Origin: Tahibacter amnicola
Lineage (GTDB): Bacteria; Pseudomonadota; Gammaproteobacteria; Xanthomonadales; Rhodanobacteraceae
Length of the DNA: 64,000 nucleotides
Assembly (NCBI RefSeq): GCF_025398735.1
Contig: NZ_CP104694.1
Coordinates: forward strand, 4,055,001-4,119,000
Direction of reading: 5' to 3'
Notes under the pieces: generated by a model
What the model saw: the letters and a program-made list of their open reading frames with translations, nothing else
What the model was told of the DNA's origin: nothing
Databases searched by the model: none
Translations under genes and position numbers: made by a program
Shown here: piece after piece, positions 45,796 through 63,316 of the stretch
How positions within the stretch are numbered: the stretch's first letter is position 1
Layout: every line of letters begins with the position of its first letter

Positions 45796-48700
45796 CAGCC
45801 GACCACCTCTTCCGGGCGGCGAACCGCGACGGCATCCAGACCCGCCAGGCAGATGCTCCGCCAGCGTGCCGCCAATTCCTGCATCCGGGCGCGGCCGGTA
45901 TGCGACGGCATGAACTGCACCGTTCCGGCAAGCGCGTCGCCGCTCGCGGCAAGCTGGAGATTGATCGCGCACTTGGCTTCGACCGCCTGGCCGCGTACGC
46001 GAGTGACCACCAGGTCACCCCAGTCGCCGGCGCTCATAGCCTGGCCGACGTAGGTGAAGTTGATCGGTACCGCAGCACCGCTTCCAGTGCGCGGCAGGAG
46101 ACGCCGGACGTAGCTGTAGGGAACGTCCTGCCGGGAGAGTGCGGCGCGCAGGCGCTCGCGGGTCAGGGCCAGCGTTGCTATCGCCGGCGCAGCACGGCAG
46201 GCGTTGTTGCGAATGGGCAGCAGATTCACGAAATATCCGATCGTCGTCGCGTCTTCCGGACGCGTACGACCGCTGCACGTCGTGGTGATGACCAGGTCGT
46301 CACATTCGAACACTTCACTGCAGGCGCGGAACCAGCTCGCCAGCAACCATTCGAAGCGACTGCAGCCGGCAGCCGCGCTGACCCGATCCAGCTGCGCACA
46401 TTCACCCGCCGTGAATACGACGGGCACGGCGCAAAGCGTGGTACCTGCTGCCGGGTCGTCCGGTGCGCCCAGGTGCGGCGGTGTGGCGTAGGAGGCCAGC
46501 TCCTCACGCCAGGCAGACAGCGCCGCCTCAAAGGCCGTACTGCCGACGAAGGCGCCCTGCCGGCGCGCATGTGCGAAATAGCCGGTGTCCGGGATCACTG
46601 GCGGCAGCGCATTTCCGGCGCAAAGGGCGACATAGTCGCTGCGCAGATCAGCCATCAGCGTCGGCAGTGACAAGGCATCGCAGGCAATATGGTGAATGAT
46701 GAGCTGGATGGCGTGTCCGTCGCCGTCCTGCAGGACGCGGATCCGCAATGGGGTTTCGGTCTCCAGGTCGAACGACTGCGCCGTGCCCTGTCGCTCCCAC
46801 GCCTCGCGCGAGAGATCGCCGCCGACGGCATCAAAACGTACCGGCACATCCGCGTTGCACAGGCGCTGGATGAATTCGCCATCTTCTTCGGCATAGGTGC
46901 AGCGCAAGGCCAGGTGCCGCTCCGCCAGACGCTGTCCGGCCCGGTGTAACGCATCACGTCGCAGCGGACCTTCGACATCGGCGATCAGGCTGATCGCGTA
47001 GGCGCTGCTATCGGGGGCAAGCAGCGCCTCGTAGAACAGATCCTGCTGCAGCGGTGACATCGGCCAGATTCCGTCGCCCACGGCCTCCTGGCGCTGCACG
47101 TCCACCGGTGAATCAACGCCGGACCGGATGGCGCGGGCTGTCGCACCCACGGTGGGCTCGACAAAGAATGCTTTGAGCGCCAGATGCGCGCCCCATCGCG
47201 CCTGCACCGCATGCCAGACAGCCATCGCGCGCAACGAATCACCGCCGGCAACGAAGAAGTCCGTGTCGGGTGTTTGCGCGTGCACGCCAGCGATATCGCG
47301 CCAGATCGCGGCGATCTCGCGCTCGGTCGTCGTCCACGTCTGGACGACACTCACCGGCACCGTCGCTGCCGACGGATCCGGCAGCTGGCTCCAGTCAACC
47401 TTGCCATTCGGATTGAGCGGCAATTCCGGCACCACCCATACGTGCTGCGGACGCATGTATCCGGGTAGCGCCGCAGCCGCACGGGAACGCACCGTCGCCG
47501 CATCGAGTGTGCTACCCGCCGCGGCCACCACGTATCCGCAGATGCAGCGGCTGCCCGACATATCCGGACGTACCGCTACACGGCACTGGACGACACCTTC
47601 CATCGTCCGGATGACCGATTCGATCTCCTCCAATTCGATGCGGTAGCCGTTGATCTTTACCTGGGCATCCTGCCGACCGATGAACTCCATCGCGCCATCT
47701 GCGAGACGCCGCACGAGGTCGCCGGTGCGATACAGGCGATCGCCGGGCTTGCCGGAGGGATCCGGCACGAAGGCCACAGCCGTACGCGCACCGCGGCCCA
47801 GGTAGCCCAGGGCAAGGCCAGGCCCGCCCACATGGAGCTCGCCGGTAGCCCCTACCGGCACGGGCTGGCCCTGTGCATCCAGGATGCGTGCCACATCGGT
47901 CCGCAGCACGCGACCGATGGGAATCGGGCGTACGCCAACGGCGTCAGCGCGGCTGACTTCATGGCCACTGCTGAAGGTGGTGTTTTCCGTCGGCCCGTAC
48001 ACATGCACGAACCGCGTCTGTGGACACGCCTGGACAGCCGTGGCCACACAGGCATTCGTGACGGCCTCGCCGCCAAACAGTACTGTTCCGAGTTTCGCAA
48101 ACACACCAGGCGACGCAACAGCCAGCCGATTGAACAACGCAGTCGTGAAGAATGCCGCATCGATGCGTTCGTTGTGGATCAATGCCTCCAACGCTACCGG
48201 GTTGAGCAGGGTGTCGCGGCCGGCGACGACGACACAGGCGCCCTGCAACCAGGTGCTCCACAGTTCGTAGGTCGCGGCATCAAACGCCAGCGTGGCCGAC
48301 TGCAGGCAATGCTGGCCGGGTGTCAGCCGCAGCCACGATTCCGCGCCGGCCAGCCGGGCGACGGCGGCGTGGCTGACGACGACGCCCTTGGGCTGCCCCG
48401 TCGATCCCGAGGTAAAAATAGCGTACGCCGGATGGGAGCAGGGCGCGGTCACCGGCACAGGCGTTGCGCCGCCGGATGTTCCCTTTTCCGCCTCGAACAA
48501 TGCGTCGGCCGCATCCACCACGCGTATCGGCGTGGCCGGAAGGTGGGCACGCAGGGCCGCATCGGCCAGGATCAGCGCCGGCGAGGCATCGTCCAGCATG
48601 GAACCGATACGCTCGGCCGGGCTCGCCGGATCCAGCGGCACGTAGGCTGCGCCCGCTTTCACGATCGCAAGGAGGGCCACATACGTTTCCACTACAGGCG

Positions 48701-50426
48701 TTGTAGAAATAGCGACAAACGCACCCGGCGTCACGCCCTCCCCGCACAGCCATCGCGCCAGCAGCGCGGCACGGCGATCCAGTTCCGCGAAATCCAGGCG
48801 TGCTTCTCCGACGACGAGCGCGGGGAGCACCGGGTGCGCGGCAGCGACAGTCTCGAATTGCGTACCCAGCGGCAGGGTTTCGCGGATCGCGTCCGCAGCG
48901 GCGTCCGCACTGACGGCGACGTCACCGTAGAGCTGCGCCAGTACGCGCGTCGGCGCGGCCACCACCTCGCAAAGCAGCTGACCAAATTGATCGGCCCAAC
49001 GTTCAATGGTGTCGCGCTCGAACAATCCCGCGTCGAATTCCCAACGGGCGCGCACCGTACCGGAATCACGCGTGATATCCAGCCCCAGGTCGAACTGGGA
49101 CACCGCGCGGTCCAGCTCCCAGGGCTTGCCGACCTCGCCGCCGAGTGCCAACCGGGCGGCACCGGGTTGCAGTCCTAGGGTCAGCTGGAACAGCGGATGG
49201 TGGCTGGCGTCGCGTGGCGCTCCCAGGTGTTCGACAAGCCGCTCGAACGGCGTGGCCTGGAAACCGTGGATGTCCGTGTTGAATTCGCGCACCTTGCCCA
49301 GCAGCCCCAGGAAGGTGTCACCCAGCGTGACATCCAGGCGCAGTGGCAACAGATTGACGAAGGTACCGACGATGCGTTCGCTGCCGGGCAGGATGCGATT
49401 GGCAAACGGCACGCCGATCACGATCGCCGCGTCCTCGGAGTGGCGCCGCAGCAACAGGCCGTACACGGTCTGCAACGCCATGAACAACGTGGCACCACAC
49501 TGCCCGGCCAGGTGCTCCAACGCCGCCAGCTGTGATTCCGGCAAGAACCGGATGACCCTGCCTGACCGGTGCCCACGTACCGCACCGCGCGGATGGTCCG
49601 TCGAAAGTGTATGCAGTGGCGGAACGGCACCCAGGCGCTGCACATAGGACTGGGCCTGCTCGCGCGCCTGCTCGGCATTGCGCGCCTGGCGCTGCCAGAG
49701 CGCGAAATCGCCGTAGTCACAGGCGACATCACTGCCGGGGAGCACAGTGCCCTGATAGGCCGCGGACAATTCAGCCAGGACGATGCCGACAGCTACCGCA
49801 TCCGCGGCGGTGTGATGCACCACCAGGCACAGCACGGCGTCGGTGTCTCCCAGTACCAGGCGCGCACGCAGCGGCGGTGCACGCGTCAGGTCGAACGGAG
49901 CATCGACGAATGCGCCCAGATCCGCCACCAGCGGCGCATCGTCAACGGACAGCACGCCGCCGCGCGGCACGCACGCGAGCGAAAAGGACTCCACTGGCAG
50001 CGATTGCCGCACCCAGCCGGACGGCGATTCGACGAACACGGAACGCAACTCGGCGTGACGCTGCATCACCTGGCGCATCGCCGCTTCCAGCCGCGCCGCA
50101 TCCGGCGCCCGCTCAAAGCGAACGACCATGGGCAGGTGCAGGGCGCGACAGCCGCCTTCGCGGCGCTCCGCGAACCAGAGCGCCTCCTGCTGCCAGGTCA
50201 ATGGACGCGGCGCATGACGGTCGCTTCGCGCGACCAGCGCTGGCGACGCGGTCGCCGCGGAACCGTCGGCCATCAGCGACAGCAAGGCGGACTTGTTCGC
50301 CTTGAGTCCCGCCAGCAACGGGGCGTCCACGGCGCCCGGCGGCGCCTCGTAGCGGAGTTTCTCGCCATCGGCAATCAGCCGGATCCGGCGATCCCTGAGC
50401 GTCGCCAGCAGTGCGTTCAGATCCAT
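45795..50426 (-). CDS. NRPS: docking - C - A(Ile/Val-like) - T - C
   Basis: This 1543-residue protein begins with a TubC-type docking domain (1-55; MDLNALLATLRDRRIRLIAD). A condensation domain follows (74-510; HHTAADA near 204-210), then an adenylation domain (about 520-1010; AIFTSGSTGQPKG) with code D-A-Y-F-L-G-V-T-F-K, close to branched aliphatic codes such as Ile/Val. A carrier (VAGGDSLRA) comes next, and a second condensation domain (about 1105-1530; HHIACDA at 1245-1251) ends the protein. That last C domain has no A-T partner in the same chain and should work with the A(Asn)-T at the start of the downstream synthetase, giving a split module. The ATG at 50426 forms a TGATG with the previous stop; GTG at 50429 is an alternative. 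GGGGGAG lies upstream. Confidence 0.9.
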   Translation of the reverse strand: MDLNALLATLRDRRIRLIADGEKLRYEAPPGAVDAPLLAGLKANKSALLSLMADGSAATASPALVARSDRHAPRPLTWQQEALWFAERREGGCRALHLPMVVRFERAPDAARLEAAMRQVMQRHAELRSVFVESPSGWVRQSLPVESFSLACVPRGGVLSVDDAPLVADLGAFVDAPFDLTRAPPLRARLVLGDTDAVLCLVVHHTAADAVAVGIVLAELSAAYQGTVLPGSDVACDYGDFALWQRQARNAEQAREQAQSYVQRLGAVPPLHTLSTDHPRGAVRGHRSGRVIRFLPESQLAALEHLAGQCGATLFMALQTVYGLLLRRHSEDAAIVIGVPFANRILPGSERIVGTFVNLLPLRLDVTLGDTFLGLLGKVREFNTDIHGFQATPFERLVEHLGAPRDASHHPLFQLTLGLQPGAARLALGGEVGKPWELDRAVSQFDLGLDITRDSGTVRARWEFDAGLFERDTIERWADQFGQLLCEVVAAPTRVLAQLYGDVAVSADAAADAIRETLPLGTQFETVAAAHPVLPALVVGEARLDFAELDRRAALLARWLCGEGVTPGAFVAISTTPVVETYVALLAIVKAGAAYVPLDPASPAERIGSMLDDASPALILADAALRAHLPATPIRVVDAADALFEAEKGTSGGATPVPVTAPCSHPAYAIFTSGSTGQPKGVVVSHAAVARLAGAESWLRLTPGQHCLQSATLAFDAATYELWSTWLQGACVVVAGRDTLLNPVALEALIHNERIDAAFFTTALFNRLAVASPGVFAKLGTVLFGGEAVTNACVATAVQACPQTRFVHVYGPTENTTFSSGHEVSRADAVGVRPIPIGRVLRTDVARILDAQGQPVPVGATGELHVGGPGLALGYLGRGARTAVAFVPDPSGKPGDRLYRTGDLVRRLADGAMEFIGRQDAQVKINGYRIELEEIESVIRTMEGVVQCRVAVRPDMSGSRCICGYVVAAAGSTLDAATVRSRAAAALPGYMRPQHVWVVPELPLNPNGKVDWSQLPDPSAATVPVSVVQTWTTTEREIAAIWRDIAGVHAQTPDTDFFVAGGDSLRAMAVWHAVQARWGAHLALKAFFVEPTVGATARAIRSGVDSPVDVQRQEAVGDGIWPMSPLQQDLFYEALLAPDSSAYAISLIADVEGPLRRDALHRAGQRLAERHLALRCTYAEEDGEFIQRLCNADVPVRFDAVGGDLSREAWERQGTAQSFDLETETPLRIRVLQDGDGHAIQLIIHHIACDALSLPTLMADLRSDYVALCAGNALPPVIPDTGYFAHARRQGAFVGSTAFEAALSAWREELASYATPPHLGAPDDPAAGTTLCAVPVVFTAGECAQLDRVSAAAGCSRFEWLLASWFRACSEVFECDDLVITTTCSGRTRPEDATTIGYFVNLLPIRNNACRAAPAIATLALTRERLRAALSRQDVPYSYVRRLLPRTGSGAAVPINFTYVGQAMSAGDWGDLVVTRVRGQAVEAKCAINLQLAASGDALAGTVQFMPSHTGRARMQELAARWRSICLAGLDAVAVRRPEEVVG

Positions 50427-53400
50427 CACAACTCCCCCTGCTCCAACGCCAGCGCGTCCAGTTCGCCGGACACATCCGTCGACCGGCGCACAGCTTCCAG
50501 CAAATGTTTGCGTTCCACCAATCCAGCCAGTTCCACCAGGGATTCGTGCCGATAGAACTCACCAATGCTCAACACGATGCCGTAGTGCTGGTTGATGCGA
50601 TTGAGTACCCGCATCGCCGACAACGAGCTGCCGCCTCCCAGGAAAAAACCCGAGCGCGCGGTCAATACCGTCGCCGCCGGCAACACCTCTTTCCACATCG
50701 CCGCAATGTCTCGAATGTAGGGGTCCGCATCGGTCAGCGCCGGCACGTCCGTTTCGGGACGTACCGGTGCCCCTGGCACCAGCCTGGCCAGCGCGGCGCG
50801 ATCCACCTTGCCGTTGCCCGACAGCGGCATTGCACCCAGCGCGATGACGTCGCGCGGCAACATGTAGGTCGGCAGATGGACAGCGAGCGCTTCGCGCAGC
50901 GCCTGCAGTTCGTCGCGCCCGAACGGACGCGGTGCCGCGTCGGCTGGCAGCGACGAATCAAGGACGAAGGCGACAAGTTGGCGCCCGCCGCCCTCCTCGT
51001 GCACGATGGCGATGGCCGAGTCGAATGCACCGGCCTGCCGCAAGGTCGATTCAATCTCTCCCAGCTCGACGCGGTGTCCGGCGATCTTGACCTGATGATC
51101 GCGACGACCCACCAGTTCCACCCTGCCCTGCGCGTCGACGCGCCCCAGGTCGCCCGTGCGGTACCGGCGTCGCGCGCTGCCCGGATAGACGACGAAACTC
51201 TGCGACGTTCGCGCACGATCACCGCAGTACTCCCGGGCCAGTCCCGCTCCACCGATATGGATCTCGCCCAGCACCAGCGGCGGACACGGCGAACCATCCT
51301 CGCGCAGGACTTCAATGGTCTGGTTCGGTAGCGGCTGGCCGTAGGGAATGCTGCGCCACTGCGGGTCGACGTGTTCGATGCGGTGGTAGATCGACCAGAT
51401 CGCCGCCTCGGTGGCGCCTCCGAGGCTGATCGCCTCGACGCCCGGCTGGTCAACCAGGCGCTGCGCCAATGCCAACGGGATCCAGTCACCGGAGAGCATG
51501 ACCAGACGCAGCGAAGGCGGCCAGCCATCCGTTGAACTGCCCAGACCGTCGAGCAGGATCTGGTTCAACGCCGGTACGGAGTTCCACACGCTCACGCTAT
51601 GCGCACGCACCAGCTGCGGCCAGGTGCCCGGGCGCTGCACCTGGTCGTGCGTCGGCAGCACCAGCGCCGCGCCTGCGGCGAAGGTACCGAAGATGTCGTA
51701 GACAGAAAGGTCAAAACTCAGCGACGACAGCCCGAAGACCCGGTCCTTGGACGTCACCGCGAACAGCGAATTGATGGCCACCAGCGTATTGGTCACCGCC
51801 GCGTGCACCATCACGACGCCCTTGGGCGTTCCGGTCGAGCCGGAGGTGAAGATCACGTACGCCGGGTCGCCCGCGTCCGCAGCAAATGCCTCGGGGGCGA
51901 GCGTACTGGAGCAGGCCACATCGGCGATACACAACGGCGCCACGCCGTCGGGCAATGCCTGGTCCGACGAAGCGACGATTCCGATTCGCGCTGCCGCCTG
52001 GGTGAGCATCGACCTGACCCGCGCCGCCGGCAACGCCGGATCGACGGGAACATAGGCTCCTCCGGCCAACAGGACGGCGATGACGGCAACGATCTGCTCG
52101 ACGCTCTTGGCCAGTACGACAGCCACGGTCTCGCCGCGCGCGAGGCCCGTTTGCCGCAGGCGCCACGCCACCGCGGCACTGCGTTGCAGCAGCTGTCCAT
52201 ACGTCACCTGCTCAGCGCCGCAGATCAGGGCCACGCGCTGGGGATGAGAAAGCGCCTGGTGGACGAATCCCGATTCAATCCGTGGCAGTGGGGACGCCGC
52301 CGCCGGGGACTCGCTCCGCGCGACAGTGGAAGCTGTGTCCCACGTCATCACAGGATCGACAAGGCGATCCATCAGTGCCGTGTAGGCGGCGAACAGGGTA
52401 TCGACCAATCCCGGCGCGAATGCATCGTCGACGCTGTTCCAATGCAGGCATACGCCGTCCGCCGCGCGGGAGGTGGTGTGATCCAGGAAGACTTGCGAGG
52501 TCTGAGAGTGACGGAATCGCTCGCGCAACACGGTGTCTTCGGCCACGGCTTCGTGATCCAGCGTATCGGTGAAGACAAAGGGCACGAACACCGGCGCACC
52601 GCCGCCGCGGCGGCGCCCCAGCTCGCGCAACAGCGACACCGCTCCGTAGGCGCGGTGCTGCAGGTCGCAAGCCAGGCGACGCTGCACGTAGCGGACACGG
52701 TCGGCGAAGCTGACCGAAGGCAGTTCCAATTCCACCAGCAGCAGCGATGTGAAATCGCCGACCGTGCGCGCGGCATCCGGCGGCAGCTCGGAACGATCGT
52801 AGAGCGTCAGCATGATCGAGAAGCGGCGCTCCTCCGACCATTGCGCCAGCACCTGGGCATAGGCAGTGAGCAGAACAGCAGCCTTCGTCACGCCCAGCGC
52901 CCGGGCGCGGCCGTCCAGCCGGGCCCATGCGGAGTGATCCAGCGTGTGTGTCCGCCGACGATACTGCGCTGCGCGCGCGGGCGTTGCCGCCGCTGGCAGC
53001 ACCGGCCCCAGCCGAAGATCGTCGACACGTGCCAGCCAGTAGCGGCGTGCCGCCTGGTAGGCGTCGCTGTCGCGACGCCGATCGAGGAAATCCACATAGT
53101 TCGCGAAGTGGAAGCGCGACGGCGGCGCCAGCGGCTGTTGTTGCAGCAGTTGCCGGAACTCATCGGCCAGGACGCGCCCGCTCCAGAAGTCGACCATGAG
53201 CATGTCGACGGCCATATGCACCGTGGCATACGCCTCATCGCGCGAAATCCGCACATCAAACAACGGCCACTGCGCCGGGTCGAACGTGTGCGCACACATG
53301 CGCTGCCGCCATTGCAGGCGCAGCGCCGCACTGGTGTCGGCATCGCAATGACGCAGGTCCTGCAGCGCAGGTTGATACTCGCCCACGGCCGAAAGCACGC

Positions 53401-56400
53401 GCTGTCGGCCGTCCGGCTGCACGATGGCCCGGAGCATCGGGTGCCGGGCAATCAGCATCGACACCGCCGGTGCCACGCGATCCACCAACGCGGCATCGAT
53501 CTCCAGCTCGACATAGGCCGCCGTCGCCAGCCCGCCACCGGCGAGGCTGGCGGATCGTCCAATCCAGTACGCCTGCTGGACCTCGGTCAGGCCGAACGGC
53601 GCAGCCGGATCGGCTTGCGCACATTCGAACGACGGCGAGCCGGACGCCTGCACCATTTCCACCGCCGCGCCACCATCGCGCAACCGGGCGATACAGCCCC
53701 GCAGTGAGGGGTCGTCGAACAGTTCGAGCACCGGACAGGAAACGCCGAACACGTGGCCCAGGCGCTCGCACAGGCGTAGCGCCGACAGAGACGACCCGCC
53801 GAGCGCGAAGAAGTCCTGGTGCAAGTCCTGCACACGGACGCCGAGCACATCGGACCACAGCGCCGCGACCGCGGCATCGAACGGCGGCAGTGCAACGGTG
53901 TTTTCAGCTTCCGGCAGCGGACGCACCAGGCGCGCCGCGTCGATCTTGCCCGCCGCATTCAGCGGCATCGCCGGCAGCGGGACGACATGTGTGGGAACCA
54001 TCGTCGCCGGCAGGCATTGCTGCAGACGCCGGCGCAGGACATCGGATGACAACGTCGCATCGGCCGCCGTCCAGTACAGGGTCAGGAACGCGTCGCCGTC
54101 GGCATCCCATTCCACCACGCAGCGGCACTGGGCCACGTCCGGCCAGCCGACTGCTACGGCCTCCACCTCGGCAGGCGCGAATCGCATACCGCCGATGTTG
54201 ACCTGCTGGTCTGCACGCCCCAGGTACTGGATGCTGCCGTCGGGAAGGGTGCGGCCCCGGTCGCCGCTGCGCACCGCACGACGGCCGTCCGCAGCGGGAA
54301 CGAAGCGCAGCGCCGTGGCGGCGGACGCATGGAGATAGCCCAGGGCCAGGTCCGGGCTCTCGATGGTGATATCCCCCGGTTCGCCGTAGCCGGCCACCTG
54401 TCCGTCCGCCGTGCGTACCACCAGGGCGGTACCGGCGCCACAGCTGCCCAACGGCACAACGCCGTCTGCGCACGCGCGCCAGGGCTCGCCCGGTTCCACG
54501 CACACATACTCGCTCAGGGCGCGTTGTGTCTCGGTCATGCCGTAGAGATTGACCACGCCGCACCGCGGCGCCAGCGTTCGAAGCGCTGCCACATCGCGCC
54601 AACGCAACTGGTCGCCACACAGAAACACCCAGCGCAGTGCCGCCGCGCACATGCCGTCCGGATTGTCCGTCGTCGCGTAACGAGCCAAGCCGGGCGTCAG
54701 GTTGGCGATCGTCACCTGCTGGGCCGCGAGCCACGGGCCGAGGCGGCCGGGAACCAGGGTCTCCGCGTCGGGAATGACCAGGCTTCCCCCCGTGCAGAGC
54801 GGCGTGAACACGTCGCGTTGCAACGGATCGGACATCAACCCGCCGAGCATGGCGAAACGGTCAGCGTCTGCGATGTTGAATCGGGCGCGCAGATGCGCCA
54901 GATGCCCCGTCAACGACGCATGCCGGCCCAGCACACCGCGCGGACGCCCGCTGCTGCCCGATGTAAAGGTCAGGCATGCCGGCTGGTCCGGATGCAGGAT
55001 GGGCCACGCGCCATCACTGGCCTCTGCACATTCGCCCACCATCAGGCACGGGACCGACGCGTCCGGTACACGCGGCCGCAGTGTCTCGTCGGTACAGATC
55101 CATGCGGCCGTCGGCAAATCCGCCACGCGCCGCAAACCGCGACCGGAAATCTCATCGGCGTCGACGACGGTGTAAACCAGCCCGCTCTGCAGGCAGGCCA
55201 ACATCGCCACGGGCAACCGGACGTCGCGACGCGCGAGAATGACGACGATCGCCGATGCCGAGGCATGCAGTGCGAGCAGCTGCACGGCCAGTGCATCCAC
55301 CTGGTGCTGCAACTGGCGGTAGCTGACTATCCCGTCCGCGCTGACCAACGCAATGGCGTCCGGCCGCTGCGCAACGGTGCGACGGAACAACGACGGCACA
55401 TCGGTCGGTTCCTGCGTCGGCGACGCATACCGGGGCGCTGTCGCGGCAGCCGCCGGCAATGCGATCTTTCCAATCGACACGGCAGGATCGGTGCAGACGG
55501 CCTCCAGCACCGCTGCAAGATTCCCGTGAAGGCGGGCAACGGCAGACTTTCCAAACTGATCGCTACGCGCGTGGTAGCTAACGTTCAGCGCGTCCTGCGC
55601 GCGCTGCACATAAATATTGAGCGCAAATTTCCCGTCGGACACCGGCACTGCCACGTCACTCACGGACAATCCCGAGAGCGTCAGCGGCTCTTGCGCAAAA
55701 TCCAGATAGTTGAGCGCCACCTGCTGCAGCGGATGGTGGGATCCGTACGCCGGGAACGGCGCAACGTCGAGAATCTGCGCCAGCGAGAAGCCGGCATGCG
55801 CCGATGTGGCCACGACATCGTCCGCCACGCGCGCAACCAGTTGTGCAAACGTCGGGGCGTCGGCACTGCGGATGCGCAGGGGCAAGGCGTCCAGGAACAG
55901 GCCGACAACGCCTTCGTCGCCGGCGTGAATGCGATTGTTCTGGGGGCGGCAGATCACGCCGTCGCCCTGCCCGCTCATCCGGCATAGTACGACGCCCAGC
56001 GCTGCCAGCAGGAACTGGTAGGGCGTAACGCCCAGCGCAGCGGCGCAGCGGGCGATAGCCGCAGCCAGCGCCGTCGGCAGTGCGAACACCACTTCGTTCA
56101 CACGGGCCGGACCGGCGTCGGGCGCATAGGCGCAGGGTGCCGGTACCAGTCCTTCGAAATAGCCGCGCCAGAAAGCCGCGTCGTCGGTTTCGCGTGCCCG
56201 GCGATGCCGCTCTACGCGCAGCGCCACGTCGATGAACCGCACCGCCGGTGCCGCTGCCGGTCGACGCTGGGCAACGCGGTCGTCGTAGGCGCGCACCAGA
56301 TCCCGCTTGAGAATCTGCGCCGACCAACCGTCAGCCGCGATGTGGTGCACGACACACACCAGGATGTGATCGTCCACGCCGCAACGAACCAATCGCGCCC

Positions 56401-56931
56401 GGAAAACATTCGCCGCTGCCAGGTCGAACGGCTCGGCAACGATGCGTGCGACGGTCTGCTCGATGGCGGAGGCATCCGCGCCGTCCACCGTCTCGACGTC
56501 GAGCGGAACGGCAACGGGGTCGATCTCGCTCTGCACGAAAGCATCGCCATCGACGGCGTAGCGCATGCGCAGCGTCGAATGCGTGCGCAGCAAGTCCAGC
56601 AAGGCTTCGCGGAGCACCGCGACGCGCAGGTCACCACGCAGGCGGACGGCAAACGGCATGTGGTAGGCCGTGGACGCCGGCGCGGCCAGCTGGCTGCGCA
56701 GGATGCCCACCTGGTTTGGCGTCAACGGCGCCTCGCAGGGGCGCTGCGTTTCGTCCGTGGGCGACGACGACTGCTCTCCCAGCAGCGCAATCAGCGTTGC
56801 CTTGTGCGCCAGCAACGCCTCGCGCAGGGATGTGTCGACGCAGGTGGTATCGCCCAGGACGCGCAGCCGCCCTTCCACATGATCCAGCCGCAGGCCGCGT
56901 TCCTCCAGCGCATGCAGGAGTTCATCGAGGG

Positions 56932-56935
<4 letters not shown>
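50426..56935 (-). CDS. NRPS: docking - C - A(atypical) - T - Cy - A(Cys) - T
   Basis: This 2169-residue protein has a TubC-type docking domain (1-55), a condensation domain with intact HHIAADG (197-203), and an adenylation domain (510-1005) that is atypical: FTSGSSGRPRG with Arg for Lys, SDPLQRDVF in place of FDxSxxE, SGDRG in place of TGDL, and AGKIDA in place of NGKxDR. Its code cannot be matched. A carrier follows (ALGGSSL, Ser1049), then a heterocyclisation domain (about 1112-1540) with D1244xxxxD1249xxS1252. The second adenylation domain (about 1555-2050) has code D-L-Y-N-M-S-L-I-W-K, the Cys code of thiazoline-forming siderophore synthetases. The last carrier carries GGGSSL. The protein should insert an unknown residue and a thiazoline. 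The ATG overlaps the previous stop (ATGA). Confidence 0.92.
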
Positions 56936-61951
<5,016 letters not shown>

Positions 61952-61959
<8 letters not shown>

Positions 61960-63316
61960 GCAGGCAGAACAACCCTTCCTGGCCGGCGCGGCCGACATTG
62001 ATGACGCCGTCGGTCAGCGAACGGGGCTTCATGCGGATCGTTCCCCCGGCCGGCGTGCCGCCCACGATGAACGCGCCCCATACCACGTCGTGGTCGGAAT
62101 AGCCGGTCTCCGGATGATGGAACACATAGGGCTTGGACGACGCGCACTGCTGCAGCAGCCACTGGTGATCGCCCAGCGCAGCGTCGATGCGGGCCTGCCA
62201 GGTTGCGGCGTCCGAATAGCGTCCCAGCACGACACCGCGGCCACCGTAGTCGCGCGCCGGCTTCAGGACGAAGCGTTCACGCTGGCTCAGCGCGAGTTCG
62301 CGCAGATCGTGCTCGGCGTCTTCGAATCGGACCGGCCCCGGCAACATCAGGCTTGTCCACGGAATCAGCGCATCAATCACGCCGATTTCGTCGCGCGTGA
62401 ACCAGGCATCGTCGCGCATGGCCGTCATCAGCGCGAAGGTGCGCTTGTCGCCGGAGAAGAAACTCGTGGGACCGTCGAAGGCGACCAGATGCCCCGCCGT
62501 GCAGGCAGCAAATGTCTGGCGCGACACGCCTTGCCCGTCATTCCGGACGAGCACGTGCACCGGCTGGCCATTGCAGGTCACGCCCGAGGGCCCGTAGGTC
62601 AGTTCAGATTCGTCGACGATCGTCGACGTGACACATTCCATGCCCAACCGCTGCGCCGCCTCGGCAAACCATCTCGCCACGTGCACGCTGGCGAACTCCC
62701 GGAACCGGGGATCGACGAGCATCGCCAGGCCAGCGCGACCACCAGCGGCAACATCGGGCTGTCGCCGGCAGATCTTCGCGACGTGGTCGAAGAGATAGCC
62801 AACGGTGTCCTTGCAACGCAGGGAAAGACCCTGGCGCTCCAGGTACTGCGCCGTGACCGGCGTGTCGAGATAGATCGGCAGCCAGGCCTGCGCGTAGAAG
62901 CCGCTGGCACCAGCGCCCATATTGGCTTCGAGAATCCTGAACCCGTCGTCCCCGTACATCAGGTCCAGCCGGTAGACCTCGTCGTCATAGCACGACGGCA
63001 CGTCGAGCACCTTGACCGCCGTTTCGGCATCGGTCATACCCCAGAACCGCGCCGCCAGCGATGGCGCCGCCCGGACCAGGCGCAACGGCATGCCGACGAT
63101 CAGGCGACCCGCCTGGCGCGTGACCTCTTCCAGGCGCTCCAGGAACGGCGTGCCGACCAGGAGCGGAACCGGCTGGTCCACGGACCAGTCGTGCAAATGG
63201 GGCATGCCGCGACCGGGCACCAGGGGGCCAGAGGCGAACGGCTGCTCCGCCAGATAGCGCGCGAACCGTTCGGATTCGGGCGACAGTTCGCGATGGCTGT
63301 CGAAGGCACTACTCAT
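61952..63316 (-). CDS. ATP-grasp-like enzyme of the lipopeptide operon
   Basis: This 454-residue protein has RFVLKPARDYGGRGVVLGRY near residue 350, followed by WLLQQCASSKP, the ATP-binding part of ATP-grasp ligases. DEVYRLDLMYGDDGFRILEAN is near residue 112. The order of elements resembles ATP-grasp proteins of the glutathionylspermidine-synthase or circularly permuted kind, which make amide bonds with ATP. The substrate is unknown. It could tailor the lipopeptide, for example by capping a carboxylate. Its ATG overlaps the stop of the preceding membrane-protein gene, and its stop overlaps the FAAL start, so it belongs to the operon. Confidence 0.7.
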
